A stretch of DNA of 64,000 bases from Plumapathes pennacea. Taxonomy: Eukaryota > Cnidaria > Anthozoa > Antipatharia > Myriopathidae. Position numbers and translations under genes: made by a program. Every line of letters begins with the position of its first letter. The first letter of the stretch is position 1. Location: assembly GCA_964036295.1 (NCBI GenBank), contig OZ038473.1, positions 4,867,501 through 4,931,500 on the forward strand. The letters run 5' to 3'. Below, piece by piece: positions 22,399-32,107 of this stretch. Below the pieces are notes generated by a model, which saw nothing but the letters and a program-made list of their open reading frames with translations, ran no database searches and had not been told where the DNA came from.

Positions 22399-24338
22399 CT
22401 AGACTGGCCTTGCCAGTGAGCTCGCGGCGTGAGTTGGGTCGAGACCAGAATATAAAATGGAAAGTAGGGGACAAGAGCGGAACTCCCAAGAGAGACTTCC
22501 AATTTCTCACCATAAAAATATCACACAGTATAGAGAACTTGGCTTTTGACACCTTGCTCTTTTGACACCTTGAATAAACTAAAAATTATTATTACAACAC
22601 TCATACACTTGCTTCTTAAAGGTTGAGCGACCCTGCATCTTGAGAATGCGTGACATATCTTTTTATGCACAATCGATTATGACAGTTTGACCTTGACTCA
22701 TATTTCTAATCAGAGGCCACGATTAATCCAGCCTTCGCTTCACTACTTATGTGTTTTCTTTTATTAACTCAATACGTTTCTTCTATCAGGCTTTCGAGTA
22801 TTCGTGCTCTGTAACAAATATAAAATTGAAAGCGAGGAATGTCACACGAGAGATGTTTACAATATTATTGCGCTTTTGTTCACAGTGTGTTCAGTCCATT
22901 TGTGACTGCAAACTCAATCCTCAGAATTATTTCGGTGTATTTTTCATTTCTGGTATTCACTGACCATTGCGAAACAAAGGCTACATGATCGAATGAAAGA
23001 AACACTTCAACAGGTAATGTACGATACGCAGAAGAATTTTATGAGGCAACAGATGTCATGTACAAAGTAAAGCATAAATCGCCATTGTTTTGCGGCTAAA
23101 GCTCATCGTAGCTTTGGTTTCTGCTTTCGCCCACTTCTTTTTGAACTTATAGCTTTCTCGCAGCGATGGTTTATTGATCCTAATTTTCTCTTTGCATTTC
23201 TGTGGCTTTCTATTGTTTCCATGTTGTTTACGCGCACGTTCACGGAATGCATTAGCATTGTGAAGTACGTAAGCTCTGGTATAATCATGAACTTTTGACG
23301 ACTCTGGGACATTCTTTGAAATGTATTCTCGTAATATTCGCCTGCTTTTCCTGTCCTTGTTCAGAACGCGCGAAAGTTCATTCAAAGGCACTCGGCTTGG
23401 CTCACGACTTCGTCTTGGACGAGTTCGATTTTCTTTCACATAAACATTACTGGGAATACAATAGAACTGCTCAAAGCGAGATCTACCAACGACCACTTCT
23501 TCTTCAAGCACGTTCCAATTTTCAAATAATAACGCCACGTTATCTGCTGCCTGTTTGATCTTCATGGCACTGAGCCAAAATGTCGCAACAACAACACAAA
23601 TGCACAACAGAGTGAAACGTTGATTCCAAAGAAAAGTCAGATTTTCTGACGCTTTACTTGTATCAGCAAGAATAATACAAAGTAAAAGAATACAAAGTAC
23701 CTTTAAGTTCACCTTCATACTAAACAGTTCCATATACACTATCAAGCGATGGCCAAAAATCGAAGTTGCTTCGCCGTTAATATCATTCGGGTTCTGATCT
23801 TTGCATTTGGAACCCCTTCGTTCAGCTTGTTCCTTCAAGTTCTCAACGTTCTGGACGTCAGGATCTTCGTACATTTCTGTACAGTTGTGCATAGCTATGC
23901 AGTTCATTGATAAGAACATTAATATGTTCTTTGATATGTTCACTGATATATTCATTGCTTCATTTGCGGCTCTTTTCAAAGCTTTCGAGGCTGAACGGAC
24001 CGACCCAAGCCAAAACCGCTCAATAAAATTTAGTGTGGGTCTACCGCAGCCGGCGTATTCGTTTGTAAGTAGGATGAGCGGTCCATAAAAGAATCCACAG
24101 AGCCAACCAAGGCAAGCAACGCACAATTCCATCGCCCACATATCTCCTTCAAAATGGCGAAACTGCTCGCCCGGCAAGTCATGTGATGACAAAACGTCAT
24201 CATAAATCACGTGAAAATATGAACCAATCACCGTGTGCTGATTCGTAACCCAGAAAAAAAAAAAAATAATAAAAATAAAAATATGACGATGATGAAGACA
24301 CGCTTTCCAATCCTAAGCTCGTCGGCTTCGCCACGAGC
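22399..24338 (-). mobile_element. R1 repeat copy d, complete, with cargo ORF
   Basis: Read from the right, the copy starts with the hairpin GCTCGTGGCGAAGCCGACGA-GC (24338-24317) and ends with the ACTGGC/GCCAGT hairpin and CTAG (22402-22399). TT lies on both sides. It contains the 391-codon ORF between the 5' region and the common R1 block. Other R1 copies have the same 5' and 3' ends but lack most of the ORF, so this copy is closest to the parent form of the family. Confidence 0.8.
23056..24231 (-). CDS. R1 cargo: putative multi-pass membrane protein, function unknown
   Basis: The frame is 391 codons without interruption. I do not recognise the family. Met31 (24141) is an alternative start, and the first 30 codons overlap the conserved R1 5' region, so the shorter product is plausible. 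Visible features are a hydrophobic segment at residues 36-56, an amphipathic stretch at about 75-110, a polar region with several Cys (111, 117, 143), two more hydrophobic segments at about 176-189 and 206-222 separated by a short loop with a possible N-glycosylation site (NLT, 197-199), and a very basic tail from about residue 265 to the end. It has no transposase, nuclease or helicase motif. Decayed relatives at 3.6-4.25 kb and 49.7-50.3 kb lie downstream of the same hairpin, which ties the gene to the element. It may be a captured host gene; expression is unproven. Confidence 0.5.
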   Translation of the reverse strand: MIGSYFHVIYDDVLSSHDLPGEQFRHFEGDMWAMELCVACLGWLCGFFYGPLILLTNEYAGCGRPTLNFIERFWLGSVRSASKALKRAANEAMNISVNISKNILMFLSMNCIAMHNCTEMYEDPDVQNVENLKEQAERRGSKCKDQNPNDINGEATSIFGHRLIVYMELFSMKVNLKVLCILLLCIILADTSKASENLTFLWNQRFTLLCICVVVATFWLSAMKIKQAADNVALLFENWNVLEEEVVVGRSRFEQFYCIPSNVYVKENRTRPRRSREPSRVPLNELSRVLNKDRKSRRILREYISKNVPESSKVHDYTRAYVLHNANAFRERARKQHGNNRKPQKCKEKIRINKPSLRESYKFKKKWAKAETKATMSFSRKTMAIYALLCT

Positions 24339-24437
24339 AAAAACGTCTTCAGGCAATAGAAAATTATATTTTTGTATAATTCTCAGATTTCAGCTGTACG
24401 CCCGTGCGTACGTGCGTATATAGTAGCTACGCCCCTG

Positions 24438-24780
24438 CTGTCCACGCACATTTTTACAGCTACTAATGAAGGTTTTAATTTTGTCTGAATATAGTCAATT
24501 TAATATAGGATGAGAATTACCGCTTCACGGTCTTTCTTCCTTCTCTTGATCTGGACATCCCTAACCACGCCGTGTTGGCAGTCACAAACCTTTGTCCCAA
24601 GAATTAAAAAAGAACGCCAGTAAATTGCAATTTGCATCCTTTCACGTCCCGGGGATCTTGCCAGAAAATCTTGTGGGATTTAACGGTATGATCTGTAACC
24701 ATTTCACACAGTTAGTACCCTGGGTACCTGAGGCTCTTAAAACTGTTGAAGAAAATTTAATGTCGATTGAGATACAACAA
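24438..24780. other. No recognised gene; short open frame at 24592-24810
   Basis: A 72-codon plus-strand frame runs into the duplicated segment at 24781. It has no motif I recognise and may be chance. Confidence 0.3.
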
Positions 24781-24985
24781 GTCAAATCATGTGATGGGAC
24801 TTACCAATAGCTCCGAATCCTTGTCAGCTTTAAAACAACTGAACTTTGAAGTTGTTTTTGTTTCGAACTCCTGGATAAGTTGCACGGCCTCTTCCAGTGA
24901 ATTAACATACCCGGCATATTGTCCGATATTTTAAATTTAAAATTCAGAGATTGAGTTACCCGCCATTTTAATATTCCCGCGTCGT
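24781..24985 (-). repeat. 203-bp duplicated segment, copy 2
   Basis: Near-identical to 19814-20016, including the exon-like minus-strand frame and GTAAGT donor. The flanking sequences differ completely, so the segment moved or was copied as a defined block. Confidence 0.5.
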
Positions 24986-25004
24986 CATTTGGAGTCCGAA
25001 AATA

Positions 25005-25396
25005 AATCGTGAGGGTTTCGTAAAATTAGATTCCAGGTCTTCTCGGAAAAGGTGGTTGTGGCCGATGTGATCTAATGCTGACCGCGAACAACATTCAAAT
25101 CGCAAAAAAGCCTACGTGTTGGGCCGGGATAGGAAATAGCCTGGGAACAAGGTACTCTGTTTCGAGGTTCTACCCGGCATTCCCCGCGGTGCGGGTTGGT
25201 CGCACACGTGTTCGGCCGGGAAAGGGAAGAGCCTGGGAACGAAGTTGAAGGTTTTACCCAGCAATCCCAGCTGCGCGGCGACGTGATTCTGTTCCGAGGT
25301 TCTTCCCAGCAAATCCCGCTGCGCGGGGAGGTCGCTCTGTGAACGACATTCAAAAACGATATGTGTTCAGATTAGTACCCACGCAGGGCGTGGGAA
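25005..25396 (-). mobile_element. Helitron-like element, 5' end with GC-rich tandem units
   Basis: Read from the right, it begins after TT with the hairpin CCCACGC-CCT-GCGTGGG, then TACTAATCTGAACAC. The same start is found at 40638, upstream of a Helitron N-terminal ORF. About three degenerate units of the form TTCCGAGGTTCTTCCCAGCA plus CCCGCTGCGCGGGG follow. It interrupts R1 copy e, whose sequence resumes at AAAAATATCACAC. The 3' end was not found. Confidence 0.55.
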
Positions 25397-26744
25397 AAAT
25401 ATCACACAGTATAGAGAACTTGGCTTTTGACACCTTGCTCTTTTGACACCTTGAATAAACTAAAAATTATTATTACAACACTCATACACTTGCTTCTTAA
25501 AGGTTGAGCGACCCTGCATCTTGAGAATGCGTGACATATCTTTTTATGCACAATCGATTATGACAGTTTGACCTTGACTCTTATTTCTAATCAGAGGCCA
25601 CGATTAATCCAGCCTTCGCTTCACTACTTATGTGTTTTCTTTTATTAACTCAATACGTTTCTTCTATCAGGCTTTCGAGTATTCGTGCTCTGTAACAAAT
25701 ATAAAACTAGACTGGCGTCGCCAGTGAGCTCGCGGCGTGAGTTGCGTCGAGACCAGAATATACTAAAATGGAAAGTAGGGGACAAGAGTGGAACTCCCAA
25801 GAGAGACTTCCAGTTTCTCACCAGAAAAATATCACACAGTATAGAGAACTTGGCTGTTGACACCTTGCTCAAATGAAACCTGATTAAACTATAAATTATC
25901 ATTACAACACTCATACACTTGCTTCTTAAAGGAGAGCGACCCTGAATTTTGAGAATGCGTTACATATCTTTTTATGCGCAATCGATTTTGACAGTTTGAC
26001 CTCGACTCTTATTTCTAACCAGAGGCCACGATTAATCCAGCCTTCGCTCCAGTACTTTTGTGTTTTCTTTTATTAACTGAATACGTTTCTTCTATCAGGC
26101 TTTCGAGTATTCGTGTTCTGTAACAAATATAAAATTGAAAGCGAGGAATATAACACGACAATAATTGTTTTACATTATTATTGCGGTTTTGTTCACAGTC
26201 ATTTGTGACTGCAAACTCAATGCTCAGGACTATTTCGGTGTATTTTTCATATCTGATATACAATGACCATTGCGAAACAAAGGCTACATGATCGAATGAA
26301 AGAAACATTTCAACAGGCAATGTACGATAAGCAGAAGAATGTTATGAGGCAACAGATGTCATGCACAGAGTAAAGCATAAATCGTCATTGTTTTGCGGCT
26401 AAAGCTCATCGTAGCTTTGGTTTCCGTTTTCGGCCTGTTATCTTCCCAGAAGTATTTTGTGCCGCCACAGAAAGTTTCGTCGGGATTAAATTTTTAGCGG
26501 CGACAGAGAAATTTGCAATCCCCGAGCGGTATCCATCAAACATTTGTTTACGGCTATTCTCAAAGCTTCAGCGGTGAACTTAAGAACACAAGCCATAATC
26601 ATTCCCTAAAATCCAGTTTATCCGTACATGTTCCACAGAGCCCAATGGTTTTGAGTTTGGATAGGATGCAGTTAACTTTTACACACAAGTAACGAGCAAT
26701 ATTCACTGGCCACATCTCGAGTTGTTTATAGCGAAGTCAATTAC

Positions 26745-27101
26745 ATACATTACATACATATTTTTATTGATGCTCCCCTCAAGGGGCTTTTTAGCAACAA
26801 TTTGGCTTCGCCACATTACTGTGGAGTACAGGCACTGAGAGTGGTCACTGCCATTTGTTTACGTCCTCAGTGGTTCTTTTACGTCCCCCTGTAACCAAGT
26901 ATAGAAGTATAGGGAGACGGTACCGCCATTTTACGTAGTCATCCGAGCCACGTGAAGATCTTACCACTTGCTGATAAAAACAAAGGCAGCATCTTCTCCT
27001 TAGTTATTGTAAGACCCCGAGTGCTGGTCCGGCCGGGGTTCGAACCCGCGACATCCCGCACGAAAGACCGGCACTCAACCAACTGAGCCAACCGGGCGGC
27101 G
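26745..27101 (-). mobile_element. tRNA-derived SINE
   Basis: Read on the minus strand, the head (27100 to about 27016) has a tRNA-like start with box A TGGCTCAGTTGG (27090-27079) and box B GGTTCGAACCC (27046-27036), followed by a non-tRNA body of about 250 bp. The 3' end is a TATGTATGTAATG-type microsatellite in place of poly(A). The flanks AATTAC (left) and ATTTACG (right) correspond to the single AATTACG of intact R1 copies, which gives a short imperfect target duplication. Transposition would depend on a LINE; no partner was matched by its 3' tail. Confidence 0.8.
27036..27090 (-). promoter_or_regulatory. RNA polymerase III internal promoter (boxes A and B) of the SINE
   Basis: Box A TGGCTCAGTTGG and box B GGTTCGAACCC match the consensus for tRNA-type Pol III promoters and are spaced as in tRNA genes. 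The anticodon stem does not pair convincingly, so this is a promoter in a tRNA relic and not a working tRNA gene. Confidence 0.75.
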
Positions 27102-28021
27102 ATTTACGTCATCGCATATCACGTGATAATATGAACCAATCACCGTGTGCTGATTCTCGACCCAGAAAAAGGAAAACAAAAAAAACTTCCATTTTTAAGC
27201 TCGCCGCAGCTGCGCTGTCCGCGAGCAATTAAAAGCGAGGAATATCACACGAGAGATGTTTACAATATTATTGCGGTTTTCTTCACAGTGTGTTCAGTCC
27301 ATTTGTGACTGCAAACTCAATCCTCAGAATTATTTCGGTGTATTTTTCATTTCTGGCGTTCAATGACCATTGCGAAACAAAGGCTACGTGATCGAATGAA
27401 AGAAACACTTCAACAGGCAATGTACGATACGCAGAAGAATTTTATGAGGCAACAGATGTCATGTACAGAGTAAAGCATTAAGCGTCATTGTTTTACGGCT
27501 AAAGCTCACGGTAGCTTTGGTTTCTGTTTTCGCCCTGTTATCTTCCCAAAAGTATTTCGTGTCGCCACAGAAAGTTTCGCCGGGACTAAATACTTATCGG
27601 CGACAGAGATATTTGCAATCCCCAGCGGAATCCATCAAACATTTGTTTACGGCTATTCTTAAAGCTTCCTCGGTGAACTAGAGTCAAAATCGTTCCCGAA
27701 AATCTAGTTTCTCCGTGCATATTTCACAGAGCCAAATGGTGTTGAGTTTGGATGGGATGCGGTTAACTTTTACACACAAGTAACGAGCAATTCACTGGCA
27801 ACATCTCGAGTTGTTTAGCGAAGTCAATTACCTCATCGCCTAGCACGTGATAATATGAACCAATCACCATGTGCCCATTCTCGACCGACAAAAAGGAAAA
27901 AAATTAATAAATAAAAATTTGCGCTTTTAAGCTCGCTTGGGCCCCAGGCCCCCGCGAGCAAAAAGGTTTCATTTCTTACCTGCCCCTTGTTTCCTGATGA
28001 TAAGAATCGGCAGATCACTAA

Positions 28022-28690
28022 TTTAGTCAAATGTCTTATTTTTTTCTTTCAAGTCTAAATCAGTAACAAATGCTGTAATCAAAGACGCGGTGACTGCAGC
28101 GCGAATCGTTCACAAGCCCTTTGAAGTATGACTAGGTCTGAAGCCGGTGCATAATTTGAAGTAAACCGTTCAAGTTTTGCTTTGATTCTGGGAGAAATCA
28201 TGTTGTTTTGTGCGGGTTCACATTCAAAACAATTCGAGCTCATTAAATATGCATGTCTGAGCCTTGTGCATGTGGTCCTGAGTAAAAAAAAAAGATCGCA
28301 TAGGAAGCCTATTTAACTGTACTGCCTAAGAATTCAGATTTGGAAAATCAGTGTTCCTTTTTTCCTGTACTACGGCGGCCGACTAACTTCAAAATTTAAG
28401 TATTAAATTTTGAGAACGTTGCTTGGAGACTATGAATTAAATTGACGGCCGTGGGAAATACGTACTTCGTCACGCAATCGACTCTTTTTTCAACGCAAAA
28501 GTATAACACACCATTCTTTTTCTCCTTCCTTTGCGTGTAGCACTTGACTTCGAAGAAAAGATTGAGTCAACACTTAAAACAAAGGCTGCTCTTGTTGAGC
28601 AGTACCAAAGTAAAAGTCCAATCAATGGCAGAGCGAGGGGGTATCTGCGATTATCGTATTTCTCGTAAATAATTCTAGTGTTACATTCCC
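28022..28690 (-). repeat. R2 repeat, inverted copy 2
   Basis: Reverse-complement of 16895-17560 with scattered differences. Recognisable by CACGCAATCGACTC and the ATCGTATTTCTCGTA end. It is next to a short piece of the Helitron exon end (CTTACCTGCCCC at about 27975), which fits the view that R2 is Helitron-related non-coding DNA. Confidence 0.6.
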
Positions 28691-28693
28691 TTA

Positions 28694-29326
28694 CCCTGGT
28701 TCCACAGGTTTTCTAAAGCCCCATGCACACGAGCAAGTTTTCTATGACAAGTTTTCTGCGACAAGTTTTTTTTGCTCGTGTACATGAGAAAATTTTGGGC
28801 AAATTTTCTGTAACAAATGCATTTGCTAAAAAGCTGGCGTGCTAGCTTTTTTATGACAAGGAAAACTTGTCACATGTGAAATTTGCTTGTGTACACGAAA
28901 ACTTGTCAAAGTTTTTCGGAAAACTTTAGTTCCCATGTCTTCATTTTGCGAGCGTGTTCGCACGGTCAAGATGGCGGCATCCACAACATTGACAACAAAG
29001 TCTTTGAATTAGCCATATCATGTAATTAGCCTCTTACTGGAACCTTTGAGATCACGCGAAAAGTTTACGGAACTCCAAGTCAGAAGGAAAAGAAACAAAG
29101 AAAATTTATAAAAAAACTTGTTAAAAGAAAATTGCTCGTCCGTATACACGAGCAAATCATTTGTCACAGAAAACTTGTCATAGAAAACTTGCTCGTGTGC
29201 ATGGGGCTTAATCCTCCGAGTGAGCACTGATCCGCGGAGCGGCGAAAAGCTGGTCGCAAAGCGACGAGCGGAAAGCCGAAGAAACGGCTTTCCGCTCGGA
29301 GGATTGGAAAACCTCTGGGACCAGGA
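28694..29326. mobile_element. Foldback MITE (CCTGGTTCCACAGG ends), interrupted
   Basis: The ends CCTGGTTCCACAGGTTTTC and GGAAAACCTCTGGGACCAGG are inverted repeats. Inside are TCCTCCGAG / CTCGGAGGA arms and a CGGAAAGCCG...CGGCTTTCCG hairpin. Its original length was about 140 bp; the rest is the element at 28717-29208. Confidence 0.65.
28717..29208. mobile_element. PIF/Harbinger-like non-autonomous transposon
   Basis: Near-perfect terminal inverted repeats of more than 35 bp start AGCCCCATGCACACGAGCAA and contain GTTTTCTATGACAAG. The flanks are TAA on both sides (28714-28716 and 29209-29211), a 3-bp duplication of the TWA type used by PIF/Harbinger transposases. Length is 492 bp. The interior is T-rich with repeated ACTTGTCA motifs and has no ORF. 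Confidence 0.7.
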
Positions 29327-29328
29327 TA

Positions 29329-29769
29329 ACATTCCTCGCTTTCAAGTTTATATTTGTTACGGAGCGGGAATACTCGAAAGCCTCATAGAAGAAACGCATT
29401 CAGTAAAAAATGTACATAAGTATCGAAGCGAAGGCCAGATTATTGTGGCCTCTGATTAAAAAAAGCCGGTTTGAAGAATCGACTGTGCATAAAAAAATAA
29501 GTAGCGCATTATTCTTTTCTGGCTGGTTGACCTTTCACTCCTTAGCTCAAAATGCATAGTCGCTCAACCTTTAAGAAGCAAGTGGAAGCAAGTGTAGTGT
29601 TGTAATGACAATTTATAGTGGTTTCATTTGAGCAAGGTGTCAAAAGTCAAATTTTCTATACTGTATGACATTTTTCTGGTGAGAATTTGGAGTCTCGCTC
29701 TTGTTCCTTTCATTTTAGTTTCTTCTGGTCTTAACCCAACCCACGTCACGAGCTCACTGGCAACGCTAG
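29329..29769 (+). mobile_element. R1 repeat, diverged 3' fragment (copy g)
   Basis: Degenerate match to the 3' part of R1, ending CACTGGCAACGCTAG. The terminal hairpin stem has one mismatch (GCTAGT). It is older than the other copies. Confidence 0.6.
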
Positions 29770-29842
29770 TCTTGTTTATAAAATCGGCTTGGTTTTGTCG
29801 CTAATAGGGAGTCTAAAAAACCTAAAAAACCAAGGACGGTGA

Positions 29843-29942
29843 CGGCAACGGCAACGGCAACGGCAACGCAGGAAACCAAAAACTAGTGTCGCCGTTTTTT
29901 TTTGTTTTTTTGTTTTTTTGTTTTTTTGTTTTTTTTTTTGCC
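29843..29942. repeat. Simple repeats: (CGGCAA)n and (T7G)n
   Basis: About four GGCAAC hexamers are followed by a T-rich run broken by single G at intervals of about 8 bp. No gene is implied. Confidence 0.7.
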
Positions 29943-29949
29943 GAGGCTC

Positions 29950-30362
29950 TATTGCTTTCATCGTTTCCTACCAAGAAGAACGGCTGTTGATACCAGTTCA
30001 GCAACTTTCACGTTGCGGCCAGGACGAGAACGAGGCATATTTTCTCGTCGGGCATGCGCAGTAAGCAATGGGCTTTGCCCCAAGCCTTCTCCCGTTCTCT
30101 GCTTAAAGTCCCTAATGTCCAGGTTACCGGAGCAGCAGCAATATATTTCCAAAATATCACGCATGCATAATTTGCTCCGGAAGCGCCAATTCCGAAAGCA
30201 CCGACTACTGACTACTTGACTACCGGAGCTACAACTCACTTCACTCCGAAGTGCCACTAACCCTGCCACGGTATCTCCGAGAAAGTCGCTGTCATTACTG
30301 CTAGACAAAGTACATACTGCTTGGAAAATAAACATGGCTGAGTAACGCGAACAACTAAACCA
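29950..30362. other. No gene recognised
   Basis: A stretch of more balanced composition with minus-strand open frames, but without motifs, splice sites or repeat partners I can identify. Confidence 0.35.
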
Positions 30363-30363
30363 A

Positions 30364-32060
30364 CTAGACTGGCCTTGCCAGTGAGCTCGCGGTGTGAGTT
30401 GGGTCGAGACCAGAATATAAAATGGAAAGTAGGGGACAAGAGCGGAACTCCCAAGAGAGACTTCCAATTTCTCACCATAAAAATATCACACAGTATAGAG
30501 AACTTGGCTTTTGACACCTTGCTCTTTTGACACCTTTATTAAACTAAAAATTATTATTACAACACTCATACACTTGCTTCTTAAAGGTTGAGCGACCCTG
30601 CATCTTGAGAATGCGTGACATATCTTTTTATGCACAATCGATTATGACAGTTTGACCTTAACTCATATTTCTAATCAGAGGCCACGATTAATCCAGCCTT
30701 CGCTTCACTACTTATGTGTTTTCTTTTGTTAACTCAATACGTTTCTTCTATCAGGCTTTCGAGTATTCGTGCTCTGTAACAAATATAAAATTGAAAGCGA
30801 GGAATGTCACACGAGAGATGTTTACAATATTATTGCGCTTTTGTTCACAGTGTGTTCAGTCCATTTGTGACTGCAAACTCAATCCTCAGAATTATTTCGG
30901 TGTGTTTTTCATTTCTGGTATTTAATGCACATTGCGAGGCAACAGATGTCATGTACAGAGTAAAGCATAAAGCGTCATTGTTTTACGGCTAAAGCTCACC
31001 GTAGCTTTGGTTTCTGTTTTCGCCCTGTTATCTTCCCAAAAGTATTTCGTGTCGCCACAGAAAGTTTCGTCTGGACTAAATACTTATCGGCGACAGAGAT
31101 ATTTGCAATACCCCAGAAGTACCATCAAACATTTGTTTACGGCTATCCTCAAAGCTTGTGCGGTGAACGCGAGCCAAAATCTTTTCCTAAAATCCAGTTT
31201 ATCCGTGCATTGTCCACAGAGCCAAATGGCGTTGAGTTCGAATGGGATGCAGTTTACTTTTTCGCTTCACTACTTATGTGTTTTCTTTTATTAACTCAAT
31301 ACGTTTTTTCTATCAGGCTTTCGAGTATTCGTGCTCTGTAACAAATATAAAAGTGAAAGCGAGGAATGTCACACGAGAGATGTTTACAATATTTTTGCGC
31401 TTTTGTTCACAGTGTGTTCAGTCCATTTGTGACTGCAAACTCAATCCTCAGAATTATTTCGGTGTATTTTTCATTTCCGGTATGCAATGACCATTGCGAA
31501 ACAAACGCTACATGATCGAATGAAAGAAACACTTCAACAGGAAATGTACGATACGCAGAAGAATTTTATGAGGCAACAGATGTCATGTACAGAGTAAAGC
31601 ATAAAGCGTCATTGTTTTACGGCTAAAGCTCACCGTAGCTTTGGTTTCTGCTTTCGCCCTGTTATCTTCCCAAAAGTATTTCGTGTCGCCACAGAAAGTT
31701 TCGTCGGGACTAAATATTTATCGGTGACAGCGGTACCATCAAATATTTGTTTACGGCTATTCTCAAAGCTTCCGCGGTGAACGCGAGCCAAAATCGTTCC
31801 CGAAAATCCAGTTTATCCGTGCATATTCCATAGAGCCAAATGGTGTTGAGTTTGGATGGGATGCAGTTAACTTTTACACACAAGTAACGAGCAATTCACT
31901 GGCCACATCTCGAGTTGTTTAACGAAGTCAATTACGTCATCGCCCAGCTCGTGATAATATGAACCAATCACCGTGTGCTGATTCTCGACCCACAAAAAGG
32001 AAAAAAAATAAATAAAAATGTCCATTTTTAAGCTCGCTTGGGCCCCAGGCCCCCGCGAGC
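30364..32060 (-). mobile_element. R1 repeat copy h, complete, two internal units
   Basis: CTAG plus the ACTGGC/GCCAGT hairpin lies at 30364-30382 and the 5' hairpin GCTCGC...GCGAGC at 32032-32060, with TT outside each end. The internal unit beginning TCGCTTCACTACTTATG occurs at 30702 (about 560 bp) and 31262 (about 612 bp). The first unit has lost about 95 bp near 30935. Most of this copy is included in the duplication 30758-33945. Confidence 0.8.
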
Positions 32061-32107
32061 AATTAGAAAGACTCAAAGGTCACTCAGGAAATATTTCTTC
32101 TTAACAG

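Larger units (their letters stand above)
21991..24437. mobile_element. hAT-like element interrupted by R1 copy d
   Basis: The left end CAGGGGCGTAGCTAG and right end AGTAGCTACGCCCCTG are inverted repeats of about 14 bp. The CAGGGGCGTAGC type of end is common in hAT-class MITEs (recalled, not searched). A flush 8-bp target duplication was not found. All internal sequence from 22399 to 24338 is R1 copy d, so the original element was about 0.5 kb and non-autonomous. Confidence 0.5.
25707..27226 (-). mobile_element. R1 repeat copy f (inner), carrying a SINE
   Basis: Complete ends: CTAG with the hairpin ACTGGC-GTC-GCCAGT at 25707-25724, and the hairpin GCTCGC...GCGAGC at 27199-27226. Both sides are TT in element orientation. 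The hairpin loop next to CTAG differs from other copies (GTC in place of CTT or TTG), while the stem is intact. The SINE at 26745-27101 splits its 5' region. Confidence 0.75.
25397..27959 (-). mobile_element. R1 repeat copy e (outer), split by R1 copy f
   Basis: The outer copy occupies 25397-25706 and 27227-27959. It has the 5' hairpin GCTCGC...GCGAGC at 27931-27959 preceded, in its own orientation, by TT. Its 3' end was removed by the Helitron-like sequence. The break point in the outer copy corresponds to ATATAAAA / TTGAAAGCG in intact copies, so the inner copy can be removed exactly. Confidence 0.7.

Noticed and set aside
22399..24338. R1 as an ordinary cut-and-paste MITE
   Set aside because: The asymmetric terminal hairpins, the CTAG end and the lack of a duplication longer than TT fit poorly with hAT, Tc1/mariner or Harbinger elements. 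A rolling-circle origin was preferred but is unproven.
27016..27100. A functional tRNA gene
   Set aside because: Boxes A and B are good, but acceptor and anticodon stems do not pair well and a SINE body with a microsatellite tail follows. It is treated as a SINE head.
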